Shown here one piece after another: positions 18,469 to 27,050 of a DNA stretch of 64,000 nucleotides (positions within the stretch are counted from its first letter, which is position 1; each line of letters opens with the position of its first letter). The notes below the pieces were generated by a model. The model did no database searches and was not told the origin of the DNA. It saw only the letters and a list, made by a program, of their open reading frames with translations. Both the position numbers and the translations under genes were made by a program. The stretch is from Coleofasciculus sp. FACHB-T130 (GTDB lineage Bacteria > Cyanobacteriota > Cyanobacteriia > Cyanobacteriales > FACHB-T130): assembly GCF_014695375.1 (NCBI RefSeq), contig NZ_JACJOG010000030.1, forward strand, positions 85,092-149,091, in the 5' to 3' direction.

Positions 18469-19590
18469 CTATGATTGCACAATGGGTCTAGGGAGCCGAA
18501 ACCAAAATCGGGAACCTCGTTCACTACGGGGTGAATAACCAATACTGCCACCCCAGCGTTCAACCGTAATCCGACAAAAATAAAGTCCTAAACCGGCTTT
18601 GCCAGCTTTCTCTGTACCTTGAGAAAATTTTTGAAACAAATTTTTTGAAAGCTCCGGCGGTACACCAAAACCCTCATCGTCCACACTCACCAAAATAAAT
18701 TCTCCATCTTCTTTGAGGTTAACTGTCACAGTAGAACCAGATGGACTATGTCTAAGAGCATTTTCTACTAAGTTAAAAAGAACTCTCTCCAAACGCGAGT
18801 TTTCCCCAACTACCTTCCAATCTTTCGAGCTATTAATGTCAGCAGCCAATTGCAACTGCATTTTATGGAATGTAAAAGTTGGTAATAAAGCATCTACCAC
18901 TTCCATTGCACAAATCATTGCATCTGGAGCGTGAGCAGGATCGAGTGAAAAAGCCTCTAGTGATTTTACCTCGGCAGAAAATGCCTTCAATATTTCCTGA
19001 ATCAACATCTCTTGCTTGGTACATTGCTTCCTCCCAATTTCTAGACGTTCTCTGCCTTTGGGTGTCAGATTGTCTAAAGCAAGAAGTGCAAAGCAGCAGT
19101 TAAGTCCCGTTAGTTGTCCTGCTATGTCGTGTACAAAGCAGTGAAGCAGAATTTCTTTTTTCTGTATCTCTTTAATCAGATGTTGATAAGTTAAATTATT
19201 TTGTCTGGCTTTTTGGATCAGAGACTGTTTCTCTTCATAAGCAATTCCCAAACACTCAATCAAGAGTATTTTCTTATCTTTCAGGCAAACCGCTGATGCC
19301 TCTAGATGGCATTCGTTTCCCAATACATTTATCTCTGTCCAAAGCCCCGATCTTAGAGGTTCTGTACCCTTGGTCGCCCAGAAATCTTCAGCATCAATGA
19401 GAAAATTGTCTAGAAAAGGAAATTGCTGACCCAAATTTAATCTATCTGGTTCCTGCGTAATATCTACATAGAAATAATTAAACCAATCTGGTTTTGTACC
19501 AACTATTGCAAAATAGCCATTATCCAGACGTTCTAAAACTACAACATTAAGGGCAGCAAAAAGGTCGTCCGTAATAGATTCATTCATCAT
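18469..19590 (-). CDS. Soluble sensor histidine kinase, last gene of GTPase cluster
   Basis: The ATG at 19590 overlaps the cyclase-like gene's TGA in an ATGA, which is preferable to the TTG-initiated longer frame. About 373 residues, no membrane segment. The N-terminal 130 residues are a PAS-like sensory region. A phosphoacceptor-like helix with CFVHDIAGQLTGL follows at about 150, then a HATPase_c domain: FNLVENALRHSP (N box), VDDEGFGVP (G1), GKAGLGLYFC (G2). The H-D-x-A-x-Q-L arrangement resembles the H box of HWE/HisKA-like kinases. No response regulator is adjacent. Translational coupling implies joint function with the cyclase-like protein and GTPase. Confidence 0.85.
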   Translation of the reverse strand: MMNESITDDLFAALNVVVLERLDNGYFAIVGTKPDWFNYFYVDITQEPDRLNLGQQFPFLDNFLIDAEDFWATKGTEPLRSGLWTEINVLGNECHLEASAVCLKDKKILLIECLGIAYEEKQSLIQKARQNNLTYQHLIKEIQKKEILLHCFVHDIAGQLTGLNCCFALLALDNLTPKGRERLEIGRKQCTKQEMLIQEILKAFSAEVKSLEAFSLDPAHAPDAMICAMEVVDALLPTFTFHKMQLQLAADINSSKDWKVVGENSRLERVLFNLVENALRHSPSGSTVTVNLKEDGEFILVSVDDEGFGVPPELSKNLFQKFSQGTEKAGKAGLGLYFCRITVERWGGSIGYSPRSERGSRFWFRLPRPIVQS

Positions 19591-20603
19591 TTCACCAGGC
19601 AAGAATAAGTTCGTATAGGTTCAACAATTCCTTTTAATAGAAGGATATTTTCTAAAAAATCTTTTTTTATCTCATCAAGCTCTTGAAATGTATTTTCGTC
19701 GATGAGAATCTCGCTGGGACGTGCCTGACTTTCCAAGCAAGCTGCTAAATTAACATAGTAGCCAATAGCAGTGAACATTCTGCTACCTTTGCTACCCAAA
19801 ATACCGAAAGTAACGGGTCCCGAAGCGATACCAATAGCGATTTCGAGAGTTAAACCAAGCTCGCCTTTCCTCGCTTCACCTATCTCTGCAATGGCCTCAA
19901 TTATGTCTCGTGCAGCTTTTATTGCCTGATTTTTAGGACATCCCGTTGAGGCAATAACCCCAAAGAAAGCCGTTATTACATCTCCAGTTATTTTATTGAC
20001 TATCCCAGCTTCATCAATAAGTATCTGTATCATAATAGGGATACATAAATTTAATGTTTTAAAAACTACTTCTGGAGGGTTATTTTCACTGTAGGAAGTG
20101 AGTCCACAAATATGGATGGAAAGAATAGTAACATCCCGCCGTTCTCCTCTCTCTTGAAGAGTCAGCAACGTTTGTGGCAATTGGGTAATATCCTTCCCAA
20201 AATATTGATTTAATATTTTACAGTGTTCCTCTCGCAAAAGGTTCAATTCGTTTCCTTGTTGTTGCATCAGACGGTGCTGGCTTTCTTCCAAGGTTGCATC
20301 TAATAGCAATACCCAGTCTCTCTCTTCGCCAGGTACAAGATGGACATCTGCGGAAAGCCCATATTCCGTTTTCATGCAAGGGATACAGATAGGAGAACCG
20401 TTCAGGGGAAAAAGACCTTCTAGAAAAAAGACTTGTTTCCCGATATATTCTCCTTTTTGCAAATCATTCACTCCATAGGCTTCCAGTTTCCCGCCCCAAT
20501 CTGACAAGCGACCATCTTTTTCTACCAGGAGATAGGCTGGAGAACGATTTTCAACAGCCAAAGTGTGAATATAATTCAGAATTGGCGAAGGGAGGTCAAG
20601 CAT
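19587..20603 (-). CDS. Class III cyclase-like protein with degenerate active site
   Basis: 338 residues starting at an ATG that directly follows the GTPase stop codon. Residues about 20-105 look PAS-like (PAYLLVEKDGRLSDWGG) and about 105-130 are a helical linker. Residues about 155-310 align by eye with class III adenylate/guanylate cyclases: TILSIHICGLTSYSE, NKITGDVITAFFG, AIGYYVNLAACLES. The first metal-binding Asp is His (about 164), while the second Asp in TGD is kept (about 208). The substrate-selecting Asp is Tyr, and the transition-state Arg of the AARL motif is Cys (about 289). I infer a catalytically dead or highly altered domain, perhaps acting as a signal-sensing or dimerising partner for the GTPase or kinase. 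Confidence 0.85.
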   Translation of the reverse strand: MLDLPSPILNYIHTLAVENRSPAYLLVEKDGRLSDWGGKLEAYGVNDLQKGEYIGKQVFFLEGLFPLNGSPICIPCMKTEYGLSADVHLVPGEERDWVLLLDATLEESQHRLMQQQGNELNLLREEHCKILNQYFGKDITQLPQTLLTLQERGERRDVTILSIHICGLTSYSENNPPEVVFKTLNLCIPIMIQILIDEAGIVNKITGDVITAFFGVIASTGCPKNQAIKAARDIIEAIAEIGEARKGELGLTLEIAIGIASGPVTFGILGSKGSRMFTAIGYYVNLAACLESQARPSEILIDENTFQELDEIKKDFLENILLLKGIVEPIRTYSCLVK

Positions 20604-21104
20604 CTATGCCTCTATCATTTTCTTCGCAAGCGTTAGAAAAGCTTCTTCTACACCTAAACCTGTTTTTGCGCTGCTTTTAACGACCAGCCAACCTCTTTCT
20701 ACTATTTCGTCCATTGCCGTATCATCAATATCCCATTCCTCCGTCAAATCCGATTTGTTGAGTACCAAAATGAAGGGAAGGGTGCCAATCGTATCTTCTA
20801 CTCTTTTTTGAAGTGTAAAAGCTTTATCTAAGGTAGTGCGGCGGGTTCCATCAGCTACCAGGAAATAGCCTGACGAACCTCGCAGGTAAGACATCCGAAC
20901 TTTTTGAAATTCGTCTTCTCCGTAAAGATCCCAAAGAATAAGATTTAATTCTTTCCCTCCAATATTGAGTGATTTTTTGTCTATTTTTACTCCCACAGTC
21001 GTTTGATAAGTATCAGAGTAAATACTTTTAACAAACCGTGAGACTAAACTCGTTTTTCCGGTGGCGAAGGCACCCACCATACACATTTTTTTCTGTATCA
21101 TCAC
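20604..21104 (-). CDS. Ras/Rab-like small GTPase
   Basis: 166 residues, the size of a bare G domain. Motifs: G1 GAFATGKTSL (11-20), G2 Thr near 35-36 (YQTTVG), G3 WDLYGED (58-64), G4 NKSD (116-119), G5 SSAKT (144-148). The position of Ras Gln61 is Glu (about 63), so intrinsic hydrolysis may depend on a partner. No lipidation motif or membrane segment is present. GTG at 21104 overlaps the OmpA-protein stop by four bases; ATG at 21101 is an alternative start. Prokaryotic Ras-like GTPases typically work with roadblock/longin-type regulators encoded next door. Here the adjacent membrane protein has such a candidate domain. Confidence 0.92.
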   Translation of the reverse strand: MMIQKKMCMVGAFATGKTSLVSRFVKSIYSDTYQTTVGVKIDKKSLNIGGKELNLILWDLYGEDEFQKVRMSYLRGSSGYFLVADGTRRTTLDKAFTLQKRVEDTIGTLPFILVLNKSDLTEEWDIDDTAMDEIVERGWLVVKSSAKTGLGVEEAFLTLAKKMIEA

Positions 21105-22882
21105 TGAGTTATCTCTTTTTTGGAGGTATCAGTTATTATTACCTTGAAAGAGACGCTGCGATTCAATGCTCGATCCTGTTGGGTCGTTTCTTTATCCAAA
21201 ATTTCTTTTGTGCCTACACCCACCGCAGAAAGATGGGTTTTCTTTATTCCTTGCGAAACTAGAGTAGAAAGGATCGCATCGGCACGCCCTTGGCTTAGGA
21301 TCATATTTCTCTGCTCCGAGCCTATTTTATTAGCGTGTCCTAAAATTTCAATCTGGACAGCTTTACCTAAATAAGGCGCGGTATCGATAAGTTTTTGAAC
21401 TTCTTTTATTAGGTTTTTTATCATTATTTCCTGACCCGGTTCAAGTTGTGTACTTCCCTCTGTAAAAAAGAGTAACTGCTTTTCGATCTTGTTTTCACTA
21501 AGCTCAAGTTCTTTAAGTTCCATCTCAATAAGATTTTTTTCGTCAAATTTATTAATTCCGGGAATTGCTCGCACCAGTTTTCTGGTTTCAATAATCCATT
21601 GATAAGGAGCAGAACCTTCAGCACGAAGAGTGCCCTTTTCATCAACGATTAAAGATACAGTTGCCGGAGGTTGAAGCAAGTCTTTCGCTCTAATTTCAGT
21701 AAATTTTGGATAAAAAGATAAGTAAGGCTCCCAGCGGCTAATAACTATTTTGGGATTAATATTTGATTCTTTCATGATCTTGATTGGATCTGCCGCCAAA
21801 GGATCTCGAAGTCCGGAAATAAAATATTTTCCCCGACGTTTCTCGGAAGTAACTACGGTCATTCCTGGCTGAGCATTTAATTTTTCCAAATACGCTGTCC
21901 ATCGCTGTTTCTCTATGAAGTCAAAAAAGAACCAGCTACCCAAAGCTATTAATATAGAGCTTAATAAAATCCATAGAACAGGAGAAGGTTTTGTCTTTTT
22001 GGGTTGATACTGGGCCTGAAAGCAATCTTCAAGATAAAGCGTGCTGCCTTCAAAGGGAGCAGTATCTCCCTCAAACGAATTAAATTTTTGGTCGTATTTG
22101 AGGTGAATTTTTTCTATTACTTCTTGGAAAACTAACTTAAATTCTTTGGGTGCATTTCCCCGGATAATCCCTGCTAATATTGCCTGCGGACCAGGTTCAA
22201 TCCAGATAGTGAGTTCGCCAAACTGCAACGTTTCTAGGGAATCGCCGGTTTGTACGCTAAAAGAGTCTTGGACAAAATCCCGGATCGCTGTTAACATCGC
22301 TGAAACTAAGTCTGCATCCTGAGCGGCTACGTTTGGCGCTACTACGTGCTGAAGTAACAATCCAGTTTTTTTATGAATCAAAAAAACTTGTTCAACTCGA
22401 TAGAGAAGAGTGCGGAGAAGAACAACTTCGGCAAATGATTTTCCTGTCTGTAAAGCTTCCAATCTCCACTTAAAGCCTTGTGGAGACAAGCTGTGTTCAA
22501 CAGTTTGATTGAGGGACTGGACTGTAGTTTCTAAAGCAGTTGCGATCGCTTTGCGCGTGGCAGGGCCGATTACGGGGAAAATCGCCTCTGACAGGATATT
22601 CAGGTCTTTTGTGACCGATAAATGAATCGCTTCTTCAACCGTTGGCACGATTGCTTCGCTTAGCTGCTTATCTCGCATTGTCCGTAGGATAATCGCCTCT
22701 GGAAGCAGTTGGCTGATATCCTCTGCATGAATATTGGGATTATTTAGTCGCTCATGCAGTTTATCAAGTTCGCTTTGCTCAAAACCAAGAAGCAAACTCC
22801 GAAGTTCTGAGAGATCCTCGTTCGTTGAAAGATTATTTTCTGGAGTATTGCTAGATAAATCATGGGTAGAAGAGTCAGCCAT
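21101..22882 (-). CDS. OmpA/MotB-domain membrane protein with probable longin-like cytoplasmic domain
   Basis: 593 residues. The N-terminal half (about 1-300) is hydrophilic: a helical region, then residues about 160-262 with RVEQVFLIHKKTGLLLQHV and SAMLTAIRDFVQDSF. That pattern matches longin/roadblock-type GTPase-partner domains by eye. One transmembrane helix lies at about 302-320. Beyond it come BON-like segments (GKYFISGLRDPLA; EGSAPYQWI) and an OmpA-type peptidoglycan-binding domain at about 465-585 (IEILGHANKIGS, LSQGRADAI). The expected topology is N-in with the OmpA domain in the periplasm. The protein would thus link the cell wall to the GTPase. It overlaps the GTPase gene by four bases. 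Confidence 0.85.
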   Translation of the reverse strand: MADSSTHDLSSNTPENNLSTNEDLSELRSLLLGFEQSELDKLHERLNNPNIHAEDISQLLPEAIILRTMRDKQLSEAIVPTVEEAIHLSVTKDLNILSEAIFPVIGPATRKAIATALETTVQSLNQTVEHSLSPQGFKWRLEALQTGKSFAEVVLLRTLLYRVEQVFLIHKKTGLLLQHVVAPNVAAQDADLVSAMLTAIRDFVQDSFSVQTGDSLETLQFGELTIWIEPGPQAILAGIIRGNAPKEFKLVFQEVIEKIHLKYDQKFNSFEGDTAPFEGSTLYLEDCFQAQYQPKKTKPSPVLWILLSSILIALGSWFFFDFIEKQRWTAYLEKLNAQPGMTVVTSEKRRGKYFISGLRDPLAADPIKIMKESNINPKIVISRWEPYLSFYPKFTEIRAKDLLQPPATVSLIVDEKGTLRAEGSAPYQWIIETRKLVRAIPGINKFDEKNLIEMELKELELSENKIEKQLLFFTEGSTQLEPGQEIMIKNLIKEVQKLIDTAPYLGKAVQIEILGHANKIGSEQRNMILSQGRADAILSTLVSQGIKKTHLSAVGVGTKEILDKETTQQDRALNRSVSFKVIITDTSKKEITQ

Positions 22883-23008
22883 TGCTCAAATCCCCCTATT
22901 CACAACTAAATTATTATGCCGACATCAGATGAGGGAGCTAGAGCGATTTAGTAGTCTATGGACGGATAATTTTGGATTCCCCCCTTAAAAATCTCTTTTG
23001 TAGAAAAA

Positions 23009-23632
23009 TTATTCATTTCGAGAAATTCCCGGTTGAGTGTTAAGTCTCATTGCTAGTTCTGCAAACAGAGATGCCAGAGTTGAACGGTCTGTTTTATCCT
23101 TACGAAGTTCTTGGGCTTCTCGTTCAAGCGCAGCCAAAAGTTCTTCATATTTTTGCCTAATCTCATCGTCCAAATTTTTAGATTGTTCTAAAATCTGCTG
23201 ACGTAACTCTCGCTCTTTCGTTGTAGTTTGTTCATCCAGTTGCGCGAGCTTCTTTTCCAAAGAACCAATCAAGTTTTTTAATTCCTGAGAAAGCCCTTTT
23301 ACTGATTCGTCTCGTTCTGATTGCTCAGTTTTTAATCGGTCAGTTATAGATTCAAGTTCTTTTCGGAGGTAGTTTTCAATATTATCTAAACGTTTTCTCG
23401 TGTCATCGCGTAAGTTAGTGGATTCTTTCACTAAACGTTCTTCCAAACGAGCAAACCTTTTTTCGTATTCTCGCGTCTGATTCCCAAAAAGAATATCTCT
23501 GACTTTATCGAGATTTCCACTTTCTGTCCCATTTACACTAGGAAGCGAGGAATCACTTTTAGACTGAATTGGATTTGTTTGAGCGGATTCCAATTCTATA
23601 TAATTGATGTAATTTTCTTCCGAAGAACTCAT
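23009..23632 (-). CDS. Coiled-coil protein, first gene of the GTPase cluster
   Basis: 207 residues. A disordered N-terminus is followed by LDKVRDILFGNQTREYEKRF (about 41-60) and a continuous highly charged heptad region to about 185, ending in TLASLFAELAMRLN. The LDKVRDILFG segment looks like a conserved docking motif. No signal peptide or membrane segment. It is 126 bases upstream of the OmpA-protein gene on the same strand and probably cotranscribed. I infer a cytoplasmic scaffold or effector of the GTPase/OmpA module; the function is not established. Confidence 0.75.
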   Translation of the reverse strand: MSSSEENYINYIELESAQTNPIQSKSDSSLPSVNGTESGNLDKVRDILFGNQTREYEKRFARLEERLVKESTNLRDDTRKRLDNIENYLRKELESITDRLKTEQSERDESVKGLSQELKNLIGSLEKKLAQLDEQTTTKERELRQQILEQSKNLDDEIRQKYEELLAALEREAQELRKDKTDRSTLASLFAELAMRLNTQPGISRNE

Positions 23633-24060
23633 AAATTTAATCCTTTATTAAAGAGACTTATTGTTGTCTTATCTTCTTGTTTTTTAGGCAAGGAAGAAGT
23701 GGTTTATGGCGGCAAACCAGTAAATCGAGTTGTCTTCTAGAGCGCAAAAACCTCGCTTTTCGTACATTAAGACTTTACCCTAAAGGTCAGCGTCAGTAAA
23801 TGCAAGGGCTAAAAGGACTGCCACAAGTATAAAAAAATCTATATTGCAAAGAACGGAAGGCTAGCCTTTTGCATCTTCCGTTACCATTTCCGTAAGGGGT
23901 GGACAAGGCACAAGCTAAAGTTGTTTCTGCCTTTACTGCTATCTTGCCTAAGAAAGTCAATACTTATGAGAAAGTTGTAACAAACCAAAACATATATTGA
24001 TAGCCTCTGCGCCCTAAGAAAACTCACCTAATAAATCTCTGCAAAGTTCCTCAGAATACA
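23633..24060. other. Intergenic region upstream of the GTPase cluster
   Basis: No gene seen. Contains an 8-bp inverted repeat AACGGAAG/CTTCCGTT (23852-23882) around an AGGCTAGCCT palindrome. The promoter of the minus-strand cluster should lie here, but no convincing boxes were identified. Confidence 0.4.
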
Positions 24061-25158
24061 TCATTTTTGTTTGTTCTTCTTCCCCTTGGCTCCCACTAGA
24101 GATGCAAAGCCTTGGTAAACGCCAATCATTAAGGCGAGGACTGTTACCATCGGGTGTCTGGACTTTGGCGGATCTACCCGTTGTATGGTGCTGGTAGAGG
24201 TTCCAGACGAGCGATCTCCTTGGTCTTGTGCGGCAGCGGCTTTGATGTCGTCAGTGCGCGGTATTCCCTGCTTTGCCCTCGCTTCTTCACTAAGGGGTAC
24301 GGCATTCTTAGAGGGAACAATTCGAGAGCCGTACTTGTTGGCGTAGACTTGAGTAAATTCGGCACCGAAAAAGAGAATCTGGGCGGAATAATTTACCCAC
24401 AACAGCAGCACTACAAATGAGCCAGCTGCGCCGTAGGTTGAGCCGACACTGCCATTGCCTAGATACAACCCCAGTAAGTACTTACCAATGGTAAATAGTA
24501 AAGAGGTAATGGCGGCACCGATCCACACGTCGCCCCAGGCAATTTTCGCATCTGGCAAAATTCTAAACATCAGCGCGAACAGCACCGTCACGACGCCGAA
24601 GGAGATGAAAAAGTTTAGGGCTTGCAGGAAGGGCAAACCGGGTATCAAGTGGCCCAAATAGTCGCCTACTGATGTCAAGCCGGCACTCAAGATCAACGAA
24701 ACTAAGAGCAAAAAGCCGATGCCCAGTACCATTGCAAAGGACAAAAATCGGTCTTTGATAAAGCCTTTGATGCCGCGTCCAGGCTTGGGGGCGACTTCCC
24801 AGATGGTGTTGAGTGAATCTTGCAGCTGACCAAAAACGCCGGAGGCACCGAACAGGAGGAGACCAACGCTAATCAGAGTGGCAATTGTGCCTTCCTCTGC
24901 CTTGCGAGAATTTTGGATCATCTCTTGGACAGCTTCAGCACCCTGCTTGCCTAGCAATTCTCGAAGTTGCGTAACAATTCCCCCCTCAGCGGCTTCTTGT
25001 CCAAATACCAAAGCCGCGATCGCGATCGCAATAATCACTAGCGGTGCCAGAGAAAATACGGTGTAATACGCCAGCGCCGCCGCCAACCGCGATGCCTTAT
25101 CTTCTTGCCACTCCGCAAATGTGTCTTTAAGCAGTCCTACTATATCTTTTGGCTTCAT
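24061..25158 (-). CDS. YihY/BrkB family inner-membrane protein
   Basis: 365 residues beginning MKPKDIVGLLKDTFAEW. Typical family features: DKASRLAAALAYYTVFSLAPL, then about six hydrophobic segments to residue about 275 with LLLFGASGVFGQLQDSLNTIW and YGAAGSFVVLLLWVNYSAQILF. The cytoplasmic tail (about 285-330) is variable and ends in a further hydrophobic segment and a KGKKNKQK basic end. The family was once labelled ribonuclease BN but is now treated as a membrane protein of uncertain, possibly transport, role. It sits 98 bases after rnc on the same strand, so cotranscription is possible. Confidence 0.92.
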   Translation of the reverse strand: MKPKDIVGLLKDTFAEWQEDKASRLAAALAYYTVFSLAPLVIIAIAIAALVFGQEAAEGGIVTQLRELLGKQGAEAVQEMIQNSRKAEEGTIATLISVGLLLFGASGVFGQLQDSLNTIWEVAPKPGRGIKGFIKDRFLSFAMVLGIGFLLLVSLILSAGLTSVGDYLGHLIPGLPFLQALNFFISFGVVTVLFALMFRILPDAKIAWGDVWIGAAITSLLFTIGKYLLGLYLGNGSVGSTYGAAGSFVVLLLWVNYSAQILFFGAEFTQVYANKYGSRIVPSKNAVPLSEEARAKQGIPRTDDIKAAAAQDQGDRSSGTSTSTIQRVDPPKSRHPMVTVLALMIGVYQGFASLVGAKGKKNKQK

Positions 25159-25256
25159 AACTAACTTCTAGCCTGCGCTACCACTCTTCTTTGAGTTTGC
25201 AGCGCCTTGTCGAGAAGTTAAAAGACCCGAAAGTTAGAGTTTCTCCGAATTCCGGC

Positions 25257-25943
25257 TTACACCAGCCCTCGTTTTTTCAGTTTGGACAGTGCATCTTCAG
25301 CAGCAGCTTTCTCAGCATCTTTTTTGCTGCGTCCTTTACCTTCCCCGTAGGCTTTATCCCCCACAAGCACTGTGGCGATGAACTCTGGGGCGTGGGGTGT
25401 TCCGCCTGCTTGTTTGGTGACATATTTCGGTGGTGTTGAGCCAAGGTCAGGATTTGCTTGCACCCATTGCTGAAACCGATTTTTCGAGTCCACTTTGGAG
25501 AGAGACACTACGATATCCTCCGGAACGGAATCAAATAGTGGTTCTACAAAATCGCGGACTTTCTCAACATCCAAATTGTTATCTAGATAATAAGCGCCGA
25601 CGACGGCTTCAAAGGTGCTGCTAAGTAAATTTGGATTATAGTAGCCTCCCTCGCGAATGGCACCTTGACCTAACCGCATTTTGAAGTTTAAACCAATCTC
25701 GGTAGCGAACTTTGCTAGCTGCTTTTCATCTACCAGCGCGGAACGCCTACGAGTCATTTGGTCTTCTCCCATTTTTGGGTGACGACGATAGAGATATTCG
25801 CCACTTAAGAAAGTTAGCAAAGCGTCACCCAAAAATTCTAGACGTTCGTTGTTTTCGCACTCTCCGGGATTTTCATTGGCATAAGAACGGTGAGTAAGCG
25901 CATGAAGTAAGAGTTTTTCATTCTGAAATCTTGGCAATTCCAT
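25257..25943 (-). CDS. rnc: Ribonuclease III
   Basis: The ATG at 25943 (MELPRFQNEKLLLHALTHRSY) is chosen over a longer frame because AGGAG precedes it at about 8 bases. About 228 residues. The RNase III signature NERLEFLGDALL is at about 32-43 and the second acidic site is in STFEAVVGAYYLD. The C-terminal dsRNA-binding domain contains PPKYVTKQAGGTPHAPEF and KGRSKKDAEKAAAEDAL. It cleaves double-stranded RNA in rRNA and mRNA processing. An NYN-domain protein lies upstream on the same strand beyond a strong terminator, so rnc has its own promoter. Confidence 0.96.
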   Translation of the reverse strand: MELPRFQNEKLLLHALTHRSYANENPGECENNERLEFLGDALLTFLSGEYLYRRHPKMGEDQMTRRRSALVDEKQLAKFATEIGLNFKMRLGQGAIREGGYYNPNLLSSTFEAVVGAYYLDNNLDVEKVRDFVEPLFDSVPEDIVVSLSKVDSKNRFQQWVQANPDLGSTPPKYVTKQAGGTPHAPEFIATVLVGDKAYGEGKGRSKKDAEKAAAEDALSKLKKRGLV

Positions 25944-26024
25944 TTTTATATCTCCTAGTTTTGGGTAAATTAATTGCATGGAAATATCAGTACCAGTCAT
26001 TGATGTTTATTAACTTGACGAACA

Positions 26025-26055
26025 CGAAAAAGCCGCCCACTAGCGGCTTTTAGAT
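26025..26055 (-). terminator. Rho-independent terminator for the NYN-domain gene
   Basis: AAAAGCCGC and GCGGCTTTT pair (26028-26051). On the minus strand the stem is followed by a T run, about 80 bases after the stop at 26133. Confidence 0.8.
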
Positions 26056-26132
26056 AAACTCGATTTCTATTTAAACCGAGTTTTTGATAAGTAGCGAACG
26101 CTTGATTCTCTAGCTTTCAACAATCGGCTTAA

Positions 26133-26906
26133 CTATACTAACAATATTTCCTCATTTTGCAATTTTATTTTGCCCTGTTTTACGACAGCAGCAACAAATT
26201 TTTTGAAGCTTGAAAATTTCGTTCCATCAGGTTTATGAATCGTAGAAACCCCTTTATAGTTAGGAAACCGCTGACTTTGACACATCAGGTTTGCAATGAT
26301 GGAATATGTTGTACTCTTACCTTCTTGAATCGCAGTTTTGATAGCTTCAATAAAGCAGTTAACAGCATCATCGTAGGTGATATAAGGCAATTTATCATCT
26401 TTCTGAAGCCCTGCCTTGTTGCTAACTAAGTTAGGTAGTTCGTCTACAAATTTAAATTCATCAGCAGCAATTTTGAGACTTTGCTTCACATTTCCTCGTT
26501 GAGCAATAACTATCGCTTTTTTGCTCAACTTTTTTAAATTCAAAACTAAATCCTCAAAATCACCATCTCCTGATACAATGATAGCCACATCAGGAGCATT
26601 TTTGCTGTTCATATCTTTAATACAGTGAGCTATCAATTGATTGTCAGCACTGTTTTTCAAAGGACAAGGAACATCAACAAAGATGAACCCAATGCTTTTC
26701 AGAGCTACTTTGGTAGGAACTTGGCTTTTGCAGCCTGAATTATAGTAGATTTTTTGGCTAATTAAACGTCCTTTCAACTTGGCAAAAGCCACCAATGACT
26801 TTGCTTCTTCTTCTGTTAAATAGACGTTTTGAGAATCCCAGTAAATTGAAACTAACGGTTTCTGCTTGTTGATTTTTGTTTGTGAAGATCCAAGAATACT
26901 TTTCAT
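26133..26906 (-). CDS. NYN (LabA/DUF88-like) domain protein
   Basis: 257 residues. The N-terminal PIN-like NYN fold shows VSIYWDSQNVYLTEEEAK (first acidic site), KNSADNQLIAHCIKDM (second), and VAIIVSGDGDFEDLVLNLKK (third). This is the usual arrangement of metal-binding Asp residues in NYN nucleases. A C-terminal module at about 175-257 (YDDAVNCFIEAIKTAIQEGK; TKFSSFKKFVAAVVKQGKI) resembles an OST-HTH/LOTUS-type RNA-binding unit. I infer a ribonuclease or RNA-binding regulator. Its closeness to rnc suggests an RNA-metabolism neighbourhood, although a terminator separates them. Confidence 0.87.
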   Translation of the reverse strand: MKSILGSSQTKINKQKPLVSIYWDSQNVYLTEEEAKSLVAFAKLKGRLISQKIYYNSGCKSQVPTKVALKSIGFIFVDVPCPLKNSADNQLIAHCIKDMNSKNAPDVAIIVSGDGDFEDLVLNLKKLSKKAIVIAQRGNVKQSLKIAADEFKFVDELPNLVSNKAGLQKDDKLPYITYDDAVNCFIEAIKTAIQEGKSTTYSIIANLMCQSQRFPNYKGVSTIHKPDGTKFSSFKKFVAAVVKQGKIKLQNEEILLV

Positions 26907-27050
26907 TTTGATACGTCCAAAATACGGGTTGAATGGACAGCATCAACAAACCGCGCATCTAGCCTTAGAAAAAAGCCGAGGTAAGGGATTTAAAAAAGAT
27001 AATAATAAACCCCGACTAAGTTAATAGCCTGAATCAACTCTTTTGCCTGA

